Shown piece after piece: positions 1 through 10,860 of a stretch of 64,000 bases of DNA. A program made the position numbers and the translations under genes. The DNA is from Venturia oleaginea (taxonomy: Eukaryota; Ascomycota; Dothideomycetes; Venturiales; Venturiaceae). Positions within the stretch are counted from its first letter, which is position 1; every line of letters starts with the position of its first letter. The DNA lies in contig JABMLP010000010.1 of NCBI GenBank assembly GCA_013176395.1, forward strand, positions 1,488,001-1,552,000, read 5' to 3'. The notes below the pieces were generated by a model. That model was not told the origin of the DNA. It ran no database searches and was given only the letters and a program-made list of their open reading frames with translations.

Positions 1-1
1 A

Positions 2-118
2 TCAGACCTTTGTGTCCTTCAACTTCTGGCGCAGACCTGCGAAGGGGTGCTTGATCTTGTCCTTGACGACGTTATCTGGAGTGGGGCCACCTTCAGGAGC
101 TGGACCTGAAGAGGCCAT
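2..118 (-). CDS. 5' part (or all) of an unrecognised gene at the window edge
   Basis: Read leftwards from an ATG at 116-118, this gives 38 codons beginning MASSGPAPEGG and ending LKDTKV, then TGA at 2-4. The peptide is hydrophilic: a Pro/Gly-rich start followed by a Lys-rich stretch (DNVVKDKIKH). Either it is a 38-residue protein, or the G-T before the stop is an intron donor (GTCTGA, a weak match) and the gene continues beyond the window. A first exon cut by the window edge is the likelier reading, because the codon use is clean and the start has a good context. I do not recognise the family and assign no function. Confidence 0.35.
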   Translation of the reverse strand: MASSGPAPEGGPTPDNVVKDKIKHPFAGLRQKLKDTKV

Positions 119-616
119 GGTCAAAGCAATTGAGACGGTTGAAGGCTAGGGGGAGGGGGAGGAGGAGAAGGACTGGAGGAAGAGGAGTTTGTGGATCTGG
201 AAGGATTGAGGAGCCTGAGTGCTACATATCAGATGCGATGTCTCTGCAGGTACGCCACCAAGATGTTGAGCAAAGTCCCAATTTCCCTGATTGCTCCCCC
301 CGGCCCACGCTACTGCTTCATGGTTCAGTCTTTGCCAGACGAGCCTGGAGGCTGGAAAAGTCAATGCAGCCAAGACTCGGTCCGACGTCATAGCACTGTA
401 GGAGCGGAAGAAGAGCCGTGCATCTCTCACGTGCTGGCTCTATCACGATTCCTCCTGTACACCTAAAAACGACACAAATCATTCTTTTCAACGTCTCTCA
501 AGACAAGCACCAGAAAAACTTGTATTTGCACTTCTGTATACTAACTTCCACCAAAACAACCCAACCCACTATATCAACAAGACGTACTTCTCCCTTCCTC
601 CTCTTCTCCCATAAGC
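119..616. other. Intergenic, no gene seen
   Basis: Shared upstream/downstream space between the edge gene and the secreted-protein gene. Short open frames here overlap each other on both strands and show no domain. I see no structured repeat. Confidence 0.5.
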
Positions 617-874
617 CTAACCACACGGTAGGCCACAAGTGAAACCGTTTGTACATGACCTCAAACAACTACACGGAGGGCTGCGTCGGCATTTCTCTGC
701 ACATTCATAACATCGTGAGGCTTGCCGTGTCTTGAGTTGGTGGGAAGGATAGAGCGGGTTAGGATTCGTATCGGGGTTGTCCAGAAGGGCATTTTTCGCT
801 CCCGCTTCTTTGATGTTGATGGAGAGTGCGGTTGTAAGGACGGCTGGCGAGAGGAGGAAGTTAAGGAACTTCAT
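617..874 (-). CDS. Small secreted cysteine-rich protein
   Basis: The frame gives 85 residues from the ATG at 872-874. The open frame extends upstream to 1069, but only this methionine places a hydrophobic signal peptide (MKFLNFLLSPAVLTTALS) at the N-terminus. A pro-region of about 30 residues follows and ends in a Kex2-like Lys-Thr-Arg site at residues 48-50. The mature tail of about 35 residues holds eight cysteines (55, 58, 62, 68, 70, 74, 80, 84), enough for four disulfides. Secretion and a disulfide-stabilised fold are inferences from this layout; it looks like a fungal small secreted cysteine-rich protein of unknown role, possibly an effector or antimicrobial peptide. No family is recognised. 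A TIR element lies about 290 bp upstream of the start, inside the likely promoter. Confidence 0.65.
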   Translation of the reverse strand: MKFLNFLLSPAVLTTALSINIKEAGAKNALLDNPDTNPNPLYPSHQLKTRQASRCYECAEKCRRSPPCSCLRSCTNGFTCGLPCG

Positions 875-1905
875 TTTGCTTTTGTTCGTTTTCGGTTTTA
901 TCGGGTTTGCTGGATTGAAGATGCTTATGAAGGAGAAAGAGGTTATGAAGGAGGAGGTTCTACTGAGGAGGAAGTTGTACTGAGAAGGAGGTTTGACTGA
1001 GAAGGGGATTGTACTGTGAGGGGTTGAGCTTCTAGAGAGAGGTAATGATTGAGGGATATTTAAGGACAATAGAGGATGATTCTTGATTTACGTTACTCCT
1101 CCACCTCCGTACTATTTTACACGTGTAGGTGTGGACCATGTAGTAGTACATTGTGCTTTCCATTCTCTCAGAATCCAGTTGAAGTGATGAGAAGCCAAGA
1201 GGGACAGCACGGGCCTGTGTAATACGACTTACTCTAGTTTTAGCCAATTGAATCCCTTCGACCTAGAGTTATCATATCTATTTTCATGTATTTAACGACT
1301 ACCATTACGTTTGATCGTCCGATGGCCCTCTTGGCTTCTTACGACTTCAACTGGATTCTGAGAGAATCGTGCTCAGTCAATCGAAAACCACGATAGCTTG
1401 AGGTCAGCAGGCGGTCAAATTCGCAGTTTCATCGATCGACTGAATACGAAGTCTGAGTTCGCAGAAAAGACGGAACGAATGCGGAATGAGTTTGATCCTT
1501 CAACTATCTTCCCGTACGGAAAATATGCAACATGAGACGCCGGCATCCAGCACCGGCCTCCTTTCTCCACATCCGGCACACATGCACGGTTCCTGAATTC
1601 AGATTCGGAATGCTATGAATATACTAGGGGGTCACGGGGGTCACGGGGGTGCATTCGAGAGCATGCCACTCCGCCCACCTTCGTGCAACATGCTGGTGGC
1701 CTTCGGTATTATGCACCCTCCAGCGTGACGTTGCCGAATCCGGAAACAAGCTTTACGTTCGCCGATCACTCATGTCAACCACAATCGCACATCCTGAATG
1801 CAATGGGTCCATAATCACCTCGAACCACTCCCTGACCGCTGAATTATCCTTATCCACTCTCTTTGTTCTGCTTTCCTATTGAGCGTTCCGAGCATTCCAT
1901 TAACC
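875..1905. other. Divergent promoter region with a foldback element
   Basis: This lies between the leftward secreted-protein gene and rightward L2HGDH. It contains the inverted-repeat element at 1162-1367 and, near 1630, a short direct repeat of a GGGGTCAC-like unit. A TTAAATAT-type A/T box (leftward strand, near 1060) could be a core promoter for the secreted protein. No gene is visible. Confidence 0.5.
1162..1367. repeat. Inverted-repeat (MITE-like) element, about 206 bp
   Basis: The left arm (1162-1207, starting ATTCTCTCAGAATCCAGTTG) and the right arm (1321-1367) are near-perfect reverse complements over about 46 bp, with a short mismatched patch in the middle. The core of about 115 bp is A/T-rich and non-coding. 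This is the form of a MITE or foldback element. Both flanks contain GTGCT close to the ends (left near 1153, right near 1369), which might be a target duplication, but the spacing is not exact, so no superfamily is assigned. Confidence 0.75.
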
Positions 1906-3184
1906 ATGTATGCGCCTCGCCTTTGGGGACACCTCGTCCGCCATCAGCGATCATTCTCCACATCTGTATCTCGCCAGGCAGATTTCACTCATGCTGTCGT
2001 GGGAGCAGGAGCTGTCGGTCTAGCAGTGGCACGCCAACTACAATCTCGACAAGGGGCATCGGTAGCATTAATCGAAAAACACAGCTCCGTAGGCACAGAA
2101 ACCAGCAGCCGAAATTCAGAGGTACAACCCACCAAAAACGTGACAGTCAGCCTTGTCTTATCCCAATCAGGTAATACATGCAGGCCTCTACTACGGTCCC
2201 ACCTCCCTAAAGACAAAACTATGTCTCCGAGGCAAACAGCTCCTCTACCAGTTATGCGAGGAAAACAACATCCCACACAAAAACTGCGGGAAATGGATCG
2301 TGGCCCAGGATGACCAACAAATGAACGAACTCCAAAAGGTCCACGATTTCGCAAAATCAATCGGCGTACCAACGCACTTCATCTCCCCCTCCGAAGCCAA
2401 ACGCCGCGAACCAGACGTCCGCGCCGAAGCGGGTGTTCTCGAATCCCCAACCACTGGCATAGTCGACAGCCACAGTTACATGCAACACCTGCAAAGTTCC
2501 TTTGAAGATCTCGGGGGAACATTGGCTTGTCAAAGCACAGTCACGCGCATCGTCCCTCTCTCAAATGGTTCCTCCGGTTTCGAAATCTGGACGAAATTTG
2601 CGGCGTCAGACGAGGAATCATGTATCACGACTGAGATATTGATAAATTCGGCTGGATTGTTCGCAATCCCATTATCCAACATGATTCTCCCGGAATCCGA
2701 ATACCGGAGACCCTTTTATGCCAAGGGCTCTTATTTCTCCTACTCGGCTTCTCATCCGAAACCGAGAACGTTGGTGTATCCAGCACCCGTTCCCGGTCAT
2801 GGCGGGCTGGGAACACATCTAACAGTTGATATGGGAGGTCAAGTTCGTTTCGGACCAGATGTGGAGTGGGTCACTGATCCGAATGATTACACGGTTAATG
2901 ATTCGCGGTTGAAAGAGGCGATTGATGACATACAGATTTATCTTCCTGGCATCGATCGTAATGCCATTAGTATGGATTATTGTGGTATCCGGCCAAAATT
3001 GGGTGAGGCATCTGCTGTGGCTGGGAAAGGATTTATCGACTTTTACGTTGAGAAAGAGAAGAGTGTTGATAATTTCATCAATCTACTCGGAATTGAATCG
3101 CCCGGTTTGACGAGTAGTCTTGCAATTGCTGAAGAGGTTGAGTCGCTCCTCTATGGAGACTCAAGAAACTCGGTCAAGATGTGA
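1906..3184 (+). CDS. L-2-hydroxyglutarate dehydrogenase, mitochondrial
   Basis: Two exons, 1906-2121 and 2171-3184, separated by a 49-nt GT-AG intron, give 409 residues. The N-terminus (MYAPRLWGHLVRHQRSFSTS) is basic, Ser-rich and free of acids, as expected for a mitochondrial presequence. The FAD-binding Rossmann motif VVGAGAVGLAVA is at about residues 31-42. The junction reads through the family signature RNSEVIHAGLYY, which fixes the splice sites, and SLKTKLCLRG, CGKWIVA and TGIVDSHSY also match L2HGDH proteins. The family oxidises L-2-hydroxyglutarate to 2-oxoglutarate with FAD, a metabolite-repair step at the inner mitochondrial membrane. Length is normal for fungal members. Other DAO-fold oxidases are the alternative, but the motif set favours L2HGDH. 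Confidence 0.93.
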
Positions 3185-3617
3185 TTGATGAGAGAGGATG
3201 ATGAATGTATATACAAATTATGCTTTTACTATTACTATACTATAATACAGGTGTGAAGATATACAAGGCCTGCTGCATGCTAACCATTACAAATATGCTC
3301 TCTACTAACGACATTGAATCATAAAGGGTCTACCCGCCTCCATGTCCTGCAGAGGTACAAGACCGTGATTGCCAAACCAATCATACCGGGTGGGTGCCGA
3401 CTCTTACCGGGTCCGACCAGACCATTTTATACAGAAAGAAAGAGAGAGAGAGAGAGATGAGCAAGAAACGCCAACCAATGCCGATATGCTTCCGTCGCAT
3501 ACCATACCATACCCCTCGAATGCCAAAAAAGAAACCCACGTTTCACCCGAAAAATGCCCAAGGAAACAATGAACTCACTCCTCCTCCTCTTCCCCATTTC
3601 ACTCCCAAAAAGCAGCA
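3185..3617. other. Convergent intergenic spacer with a GA microsatellite
   Basis: This is 3' space between L2HGDH and the abaA-like gene, which run towards each other. It holds a (GA)n purine run at about 3432-3456. No gene is seen. Confidence 0.5.
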
Positions 3618-6107
3618 TCAAAACTGCATACTCCCCCTCCTCCCCTCAGAATACCCAGCACTAACCGGCGCCCCCAAAAACCCAATCTCCCCACCACCAG
3701 GCATAAGAGAATGTCTCCTCTCACTACCCAACAACCCCAAACTCCCCGCCCGCCTCTGCCCAATCTCCTCTGCAAAGGAACCTAAACTCGGTATAAAGGG
3801 GGACGCAGAATACGCAGACGAGGTATGAGAATCATACGCACCATTCGATACCACAGACCCACAGCGCGTATCACCCATAAATGGTGATTCAGAGTGGTGA
3901 CGGGAGGCGGGGGCATTGAGGGTGTATGAATTGACGGAATGGTCGTCTTCGAGTGTGGTGGAGTTGTGGTGGGGTTGGGGAGAGAGATATGAGGTTGTAC
4001 TGTATGGCGTTGCGGTGTTGAAGGCTAAAGGTGTTTGCCAGGGGGTTGTGTGATAGGGTGTTTGAGCATCGGCGGTAGCATTCTGGTTATCGAAAGAGGG
4101 ATCATAGGGACCGAGGGTAGGCATGTTACTATATGTGCTGTTGAATGAGACGTTTAGAGGTGCGTCGAAGGACATTTGTAGTCCAGTGGTGAAGTCCATG
4201 GAGGGTGTTATGTAGTCCAACGGTAAATCGGAAGGCTCCATGGATCCGAAATGCGTTTGCTTGCAGTTGGTGTGGGTTGTACAAGTGGCGACGGTTAGGT
4301 TGCTGCTGCATGTGAGGAGGGAGGATACAGGAAACGTCTTCAACAGAGGATCCAGGACCGAAAGAATTGTTGCGGAGAACGGCCTGTTGGAAAAAAGGGA
4401 GCTGCAATTGTTGTGCTGAGCCCATGTTGTTTGGGGAAGAAGCGATGGTGACGTTTCGCCAGGTTGTGGAGGCCTCGCCCTCGCCAAATTGTTGTTCGAA
4501 GTTCCAGCAGATGATAAAAAGCCGCACTTTTTCACCCGTGGCCTTGAAGCGGGCACTGACTTCTTGCAAGCCGGTCGTGCCTCTAATTGAGTTCCTCACC
4601 TCATCTTCAGTCTCTCGAGCTTCATCGTCAAGTGGATCCGCAAGCTCGCTCATGCCGCCTTCCAATCCACAGGAGCGAAGATCGTCGGCCTCGTTTCTCA
4701 ACTCGTCTACTCGGCGCAATTGTTGAGCTGTCTCGATGACCTTTCGAGCCCAGAAATCGCTTCCGAACTGGATGTTGCCCATGCGCTGAAATTGAGCATT
4801 GTAATCAATGCGACCATGTATCGGCTCACAAGCCGACTCTCCATCCTCAAAAAATCTCGTCTCGCAAGTGAAGTCCTCATAAATTCCCAGGTTACACAGG
4901 CTGTTGACTTCGAACTGGATTCCAAGCTCGGCTCCCTTGGGAACGTGATCAAACATGAGGCGCAATCTCGATTCAGCAACGATGATTTGCGAGCTTGCCA
5001 GATCTTCCGACGACAAAATCGATGACAGCTGTGGCAGTTGACGGCACAGATCCATGGTGTCCGAAACATGTAAATCCTCAAGACGAGCCTGGGAGTGGCC
5101 GAAGCTGGTGAATGTATGAAGAGGGAGTGAAGATTCACCTCGCGAGCTGTCGCAGATAAACATCTCAAAGTGCATCGGTTCATGCATGAAAGCTGGCGCA
5201 GGTGTGAACAATCTCATCGGCGAGACAGATCGAGGTGAAGTGTAGGACATGGAACGATACAAGCTTGGTAGCATGCTCGCGCTCCGATGAGGCATCTGCA
5301 CACTATCCTGGGATGAGTAACGAGTAGAAGGCGTAGAGGCAGTGGAGACCCGCCGACTATGGCGGCCTCTGTGGCCAAGATTCTTGTGCTCCGGTACAGC
5401 AAGATGGTCGGTCACTGCAGTAAGGGTGAGTTTGTGCTACCTCTATTGTTCTCCCATGTGCTAACATACCAACTTGGTCTTCTTTGACCATAGGCTTCAG
5501 AACTTGAATGTGGCTGGAGACCTGTTTCCTGTGTCTCGGCTCACCCGTGTACCTCTGAATAAAGTCGGCGATAAGCTCATTACGTCCGCGAGCTTTGTTG
5601 CTGTCTCCAGACGCCACCATCCTGCGGCCAACCGGTGGGTAAATAATCAAGGCTGTACGCGTTTGATCAGCAAACGCATCGGTTAGAAGTCAACATGTAT
5701 GGCTCACCTTGACAAAACGCGACCTCTAAATTTTCGGGCCATTTCATGTCTTGCGAGGTCGGATTGTCCTTTGGTTTGCGCTCCCGATATTTGGAGTAGG
5801 GTTTGCATCGGAGAAGGCGGCGCCACAGCCGGTTGGCCTCTTTGATAATGTCCTCTGCCGACTTGTGTTTGACATTGGGATATTTGCCACGACGGAAGTC
5901 ATTGATGAAAGCACTCTCAGCCGGCGAGAATGGTTGCCCAGGTCTCTGATAATCGTGGTCCAAAAGCTCTTCTTGACGGCTGCTACACCGGGCTTGATAG
6001 GAACGATTGTGGACTCCGTACTCTTCGAGCTGCGGTAGTGTTGGTGCATTTGATGGAAGTGCGTTTGATGGTAGAATGAGAGGCATTTTTTCGTGATCCA
6101 GTGGCAT
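3618..6107 (-). CDS. abaA: AbaA-like TEA/ATTS transcription factor
   Basis: Exon 1 is 6107-5708, exon 2 is 5652-5470, exon 3 starts at 5414; both introns are 55 nt. The start is the first in-frame ATG (6105-6107). The TEA/ATTS DNA-binding domain (about residues 122-194) straddles intron 1: KWPENLEVAFCQ joins ALIIYPPVGRR, then GRNELIADFIQRYTGE and RKQVSSHIQVLK, the DNA-contacting helix region. Upstream LWRRLLRCKPYSKYRER also resembles AbaA. In Aspergillus, AbaA acts after BrlA in conidiophore development; a role in conidiation here is inferred. The long central region and Ser/Pro-rich tail are poorly conserved in the family. The frame must change between about 4340 and 4240 (tail from MEPSDLPLDY at 4241). 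I found no good intron there; a one-base shift gives about 793 residues, close to A. nidulans AbaA. See findings. Confidence 0.88.
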
Positions 6108-7007
6108 GCCAGATGGGCGGTCGTTAATGGTATGTTGATCGTATTTGGCAGGATTAGATGGCAAGGAATTATAAAAGGGCAGCTGTAGGAAAGAAACGAC
6201 CTCGGTCACCGGGACTAATGAGTGTGGATGGGTTGACGGGGAGCGCACGAGGTAAATAAGAATTAAACGAATGATGATCTAAGGATTCAAGAATTAGATT
6301 CAAGGAATTCGAGCAACTTAATAGTCCAGGGTGGATTGAGATCCATCCAAGACAAGGTTTGGATGTCCTGCCTAAACGCAGCCGTACAATCTACCAAGGC
6401 AAAGCAGGGCATGCACACACTGATCCTACCCACTATTTTTGCCTACTCGAAGACGCCCATAGCTCGTCCGATGACAACTCGCGGTGAGGGTCAAAATGGC
6501 CCAACCGGCTGCTTGCTAGCCAAAGAGGCAAGGGAGGCTTCCTTGGCGGACGAAAATGGCAACCTTCGGCATTGACCCGGGTGGCTTGCAGGGAAGTGTT
6601 AACCCTCATTAGACTGACAGGCTCAGAGCGATGTTCTCGATCATGTCCGAGGGCTAGATTTCTCAGACATAGAATGCGAACGGATTGATTCTCTAGAATT
6701 CCTTGTCGATGGAGTGAGCAGGCTGAAACCAGATCAAGCGGGGACCAGCATGTTCAATTCCATGCCCTCAAACGTACATTTTTCTTTGTTGATAGCTGCC
6801 GTGAAACAGCGGCTTTGCGCATGTCAAATAGTTAACCGGTCCTAGAAAGCCCGGTGAAACAATCCATTTTGAGCCGTGTGTTTATTGTGGGATTAGAGTT
6901 AATTAGAGATGCGTGCTGCCAGGGCGAAGCAAGGGGTGGTGGGTGTTAGTAAGTACGCCTCCAACCAGCCACCATCTCAACCACACCACAACAACATCTT
7001 CCCACAT
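6108..7007. other. Upstream region of the abaA-like gene
   Basis: About 900 bp lies between the abaA-like start and the 3' end of mrd1; both genes run leftwards. The ORF of abaA exon 1 extends into it (to 6248) without an ATG. No gene is seen. A long 5' region is common for developmental regulators, but I could not pin down specific operator sites. Confidence 0.45.
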
Positions 7008-9859
7008 TCAAGCATCCTCTGGATCATCTCCTGAAACATTGAATTTCTTGCGGCCCGTTCCAGTAAGCTTTGAAATGGCCACTTTATCCACTTGGGAGCC
7101 CACTTTCTTCTGCATCCGCTCTATCTCCTCCTCTGCATCCTCGGCATCGGCTTCAGCGAAGTCGAGAGCAAGGCGACGTCCGAGCAAATGAGTGTTGCGC
7201 AGAGCATCCATGGCATTCTGAGCTTCACGTGGAGTCGTGAATTCAGCAAATCCGAAACCCCTCGTGGTGCTGTCAAATTTCTTAGGAACGCGCACTGATC
7301 GAAGTTGTCCAAAGGCACCAAACAAAGAACGAACTTCTTTCTTGGTCGCCTCGAATGGCAAATTCTTGATGATGATCTTCGTCCTGCGACCTGCGATCGC
7401 TCTTGCCTTGTCCTCTATCTGGCGCTCAACTCCAGCATCTAGTGCCTTCTGCGAAATTCTTATGTCAAGCTTGTGCCCGTCGAGGTCATAGCCGTTCATC
7501 GCTGCAAGTGCTGCTTGGGCCTGTTCCTTGCTGCGAAACTCTAGGAAGCCAAAGCCCATGCTCAAGACTTGCCCAGGCTTTTTGGGGTCCGTTTTGGTCT
7601 TGACCCGTGCAGAGAGGAAGCCATCTAGCGGGGAGAAGACTTGCGTCATGCGTTGTGTTGTCGTGGTGAAGTTCAGATTGCGGACAAACAAGGTTGCCGT
7701 TTCCATTGCCTCGGGGTCAGCCTCATCGCGCAGAAGGTCCGCAGTCGACAGCTTAGGAGCTATGACTTTTAATTGTGGCACCCTACCTGCAGCGGGCGTA
7801 TTGATAACTGGTGATGGTGCGCTTGTAAACACATCCTTTGGAGCTGGTTCCAGGAAGAGTACCGAGTCTTTCATCTTACGATAGGCAAGAATCTTGAAGG
7901 CAGAACGAGCTTCTGGGGCAACAGCAAACTCTACAATTGCGATCGTCCCACTAGGGGGCATCAAAAATCGAACTACTTTACCATGTTCTTCGAACAACTT
8001 GCGGAGCTCGTCTGGAGTGGTTCCGAAAGGAAAGTTCTTCACGAGTATTGCTGTGCCGCCTCTCTTTTTGCTTTTGAATGCTTCGAGATCAACGCCGTTC
8101 TGTGCAAAGTAAGACTTGGATTCTTGTATCACGTGTGTTTCCGCGAGCGCCTGCTTCACCGCTGCGTCCGATGCAGTTGGATCGAGTAAGTTTGACTTCT
8201 CCACGCCAAGGCGGGACGATATTGAGGACATAACGGCGTCGGTCTAGGAATGAGAAAGTTAGCAAATCGGGAAATAACAGGGGTTGAGTGAGGGAGGACG
8301 TACGTTCATGAATAGGGAATTCCAGTTGAAACTCATGGTTGTTGCATCTGCCTTGCGTCTGAGCTGGCGCTGCTGTTTGAGGGGTAGCTTGGAAATGGCG
8401 AACTCATCAAGCTTGTTCTCCCGCTTAGGTGTAGCTGGCAATACGTGGAGAAGGCGCCCTTGGAAGATGGAACCATCCATGGCTTTGTGGGCAGTGATTG
8501 CATTCTCTGCATCGGCGAAGAGTATGTAAGCAAATCCTTTGCCATTCTTTTTGGAACCATCCATGGGCACGTGAACCTGACCATCAAAGTTAACTTTACT
8601 GAGCAACGGAAGATACGGTTTTAATAAGGTAAGTGTTTTGGGCTCTCTTCAGTCACGACAAGCATCTACTAAAATTTTATCTCTGAGTTTAACATCAACC
8701 GCGTTTTGCGTAAGTTGTCCCTATCAGTGTTCATCACAAGAGAGGGGTAAAATGAAAAAATTGTGATGTATGCTTACCTCTTCCAAGTCGCCGAACTGGG
8801 CAAAGCCATCTCTCAAGTCGTCTTCTGTGATGCTGTAAGCAAGATTTCTCAAGAAAAGGCGTCTGCTGAGGCGAATGGCTTCTTCGTCCGCATTCACCGG
8901 CTCGTCTTCTATCTCAACGTCTGCTTGAGGGTCTGCCGACTTATCGACCGGACTCTTTGTAAGTGCTGCCTCATTGAAGACTGTCGACGTGGTTGTGTGC
9001 GCGCTTGGAATAGTTATAGGTCGAACCGAAGCTTCGTCGTCGTCGTCCACCAAGTCTAGTAACCGACTCGTCTTTGACCGCAGCCAATCTGCATCTGACT
9101 TCGCCTCGTTTGAATCTGCTTGTGCCTCGGGCTCTTCTTCTCTCACAGGTATGACTTCTTGAGTTGGGTTGACCGTGTCTGCTACCAACTCTTTCCTCGC
9201 TTGACCGTGGTCCGAGTCTTGCTTCGGTTTCTTGTTGATGGTCTGAATCTCGTCGTCACTGTCAGCTTCGACTTCTGCCATCAGTGGCTCTGGCTCTGTG
9301 CCTCCCACAGGCCCGCCCAGCAGATTCGCGCCTTCATCTTGCCATGATTTTTTCGAAGATTTTTGCATGACTTGCAGGAACTCTTTGAGCTTTGGATTCT
9401 CGACCTCATCCTTTGGCTTCTCTCCTCGTTTTCGCTTCAATGGATTATCTTCTCCGTTATCTGTGACAGGTAGTGAGGTACGCTTCCTGGCAATTATGGA
9501 ATTTGCACCGGTGACATTGCGATTGGAAGTGCTAGTGTGTACAGGAGTGTCGTTGGAAGGAAGGGAGTTGTCGCTGGCCTGTGAGAAAGTTAGCGATTGT
9601 CATGTCAAATGGATCGATTCTGCTCACTTACGGGACGCGCCAGCTCAACTCCAATCCTTGACATACGAATGAAGGACTTGTTAAAATACTTGACCGCGTT
9701 GACGGCATCCTCGGGGGTCTTGAAGCCCACATAGCCTATTCTACGGTGTCCAATGTATTTGGCGTCTGTGATTGCATGCTGCTTGGAAAAGTGCGTCTTG
9801 AACTCATCTTCGCTCAGATTAGGCGGCAGGTTGCGCACAAAGATACGGGAGGACTCCAT
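7008..9859 (-). CDS. mrd1: Mrd1, multiple RNA-recognition-motif pre-rRNA processing factor
   Basis: Four exons (9859-9632, 9578-8778, 8576-8304, 8243-7008) give 845 residues, with all introns in phase 0. Five RRM domains are visible: RRM1 at the N-terminus (RIFVRNLPPNL, GYVGFKTPEDA); RRM2 at about 320-395, split by the 201-nt intron (RLFLRNLAYSI ... FGDLEE joined to VHVPMDGSKKNGKGFAYILF); RRM3 near 498 (AILVKNFPFGT); RRM4 near 617 (TLFVRNLNFTT); RRM5 near 722 (KIIIKNLPFEA). An acidic linker lies between RRM1 and RRM2. Number, order and length of domains match Mrd1/RBM19. The family binds the pre-rRNA/U3 region in the nucleolar small-subunit processome and is needed for early cleavages to 18S rRNA. 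It is divergent from the LC8 gene, 385 bp start to start. Confidence 0.95.
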
Positions 9860-10034
9860 TGAAGCGACAGCAGAGTTGTCTGTTGCCTTTTTAGAGTTGA
9901 GTGGAGAGGTTGTGAGTTCGAAATTTCACGAACTCAAAGTTTTCTTGAGTAATGTGCCAAGGATTGTGGGATCCACTATTATACGTGTGCAGTATCCCTT
10001 TCGTCTCGCAGCTCCTCATAAATACCTATCTCCT

Positions 10035-10126
10035 AGGCACTCCGCTGTCTATCTTCCAGGCACTCCGCTATCTTCCTTCTAGGCACTCCGCTATCTACCT
10101 TCCGGGCACTCCGCCATCTGCCTCCT
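10035..10126. repeat. 23-bp tandem repeat, four copies
   Basis: The core AGGCACTCCGC recurs at 10035, 10058, 10081 and, as GGGCACTCCGC, at 10104, exactly 23 bp apart. The rest of each unit is a C/T-rich variant of TATCTTCCTTCT. The array lies 119-210 bp upstream of the LC8 start, in its probable 5' leader or core promoter and between divergent mrd1 and LC8. Confidence 0.9.
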
Positions 10127-10244
10127 CTGATCCGCAAGCCTTCTCGACTCTTTCGCCAGTCAGCTTCAAACTCGTAAACACCACACCGTCCCGCCGTCCA
10201 GTTCGCTCACAACACAATTGTTCCCTCTCTACCCTTAAGTGAGG

Positions 10245-10860
10245 ATGGCGTTGGAGAAGTCAGAGGAGAAGCTCGAGGGTACGAACAATAATCTCTCATG
10301 TCTTCCAGAGAGAATGCTTGCTGACATTCAATTCTTAGCTCAGGTGAAAGCCGCTGACATGGTTTGTGAACACTTTAATACTCATCCCGAACTTTGTTTA
10401 ATGTTATTACCAGAGCGAGGACATGCAGCAGGAAGCCATCGAAGTTGGTAAGAAATGATTCACGCATAACATTCGAATGATCTTGTGCTGACAGCATCTT
10501 CACAGCCCAAGATGCCATGCTAAAGTTCAACATTGAAAAGGTCAGTTTTATTCAGAAATGATGCTCGCGTGTCAATCTGACAGGCTCAGGAAATCGCCCA
10601 GTACATCAAAAAAGAGGTTCGTAATTACTGGAACTTGATGATTTTTTTTAACCAAATTCTCACAATGTTAGTTCGACCAACGAAAAGGTGCCACATGGCA
10701 CTGCATTGTTGGTAGGAACTTTGGCAGCTTCGTGACGCACGGTATGACACTAAGACTTTAACAAGCTCATGCACTGATACTGATAACCGCTTTAGAAACC
10801 AAGCACTTCATCTATTTCTACCTCGGTCACTGTGCGATCTTGCTATTCAAGACCCAATAG
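10245..10860 (+). CDS. Dynein light chain LC8 (DYNLL type)
   Basis: I join seven exons: 10245-10278, 10339-10361, 10414-10447, 10506-10540, 10590-10616, 10672-10741 and 10796-10860, giving 95 residues. Each junction is set by GT-AG sites plus the highly conserved LC8 sequence: KAADMSEDMQQEAIEVAQ, KFNIEKEIAQYIKKEF, TWHCIVGRNFGSFVTHE, KHFIYFYLGHCAILLFK. LC8 is a small dimeric hub of cytoplasmic dynein and many other complexes; its beta-strand-exchange groove binds short linear motifs. Length is normal. Two points are choices: intron 1 is spliced because it restores LEAQVKAADM as in other fungi, and the 10590 acceptor is preferred to 10584 because it gives IEKEIA rather than a three-residue insertion. 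Six introns in 96 codons is unusually dense. Confidence 0.94.

Noticed and set aside
875..1069. N-terminal extension of the secreted-protein frame
   Set aside because: The extension is Ser/Thr/Phe-rich without conserved features, and the downstream ATG at 872-874 is the one that exposes a signal peptide.
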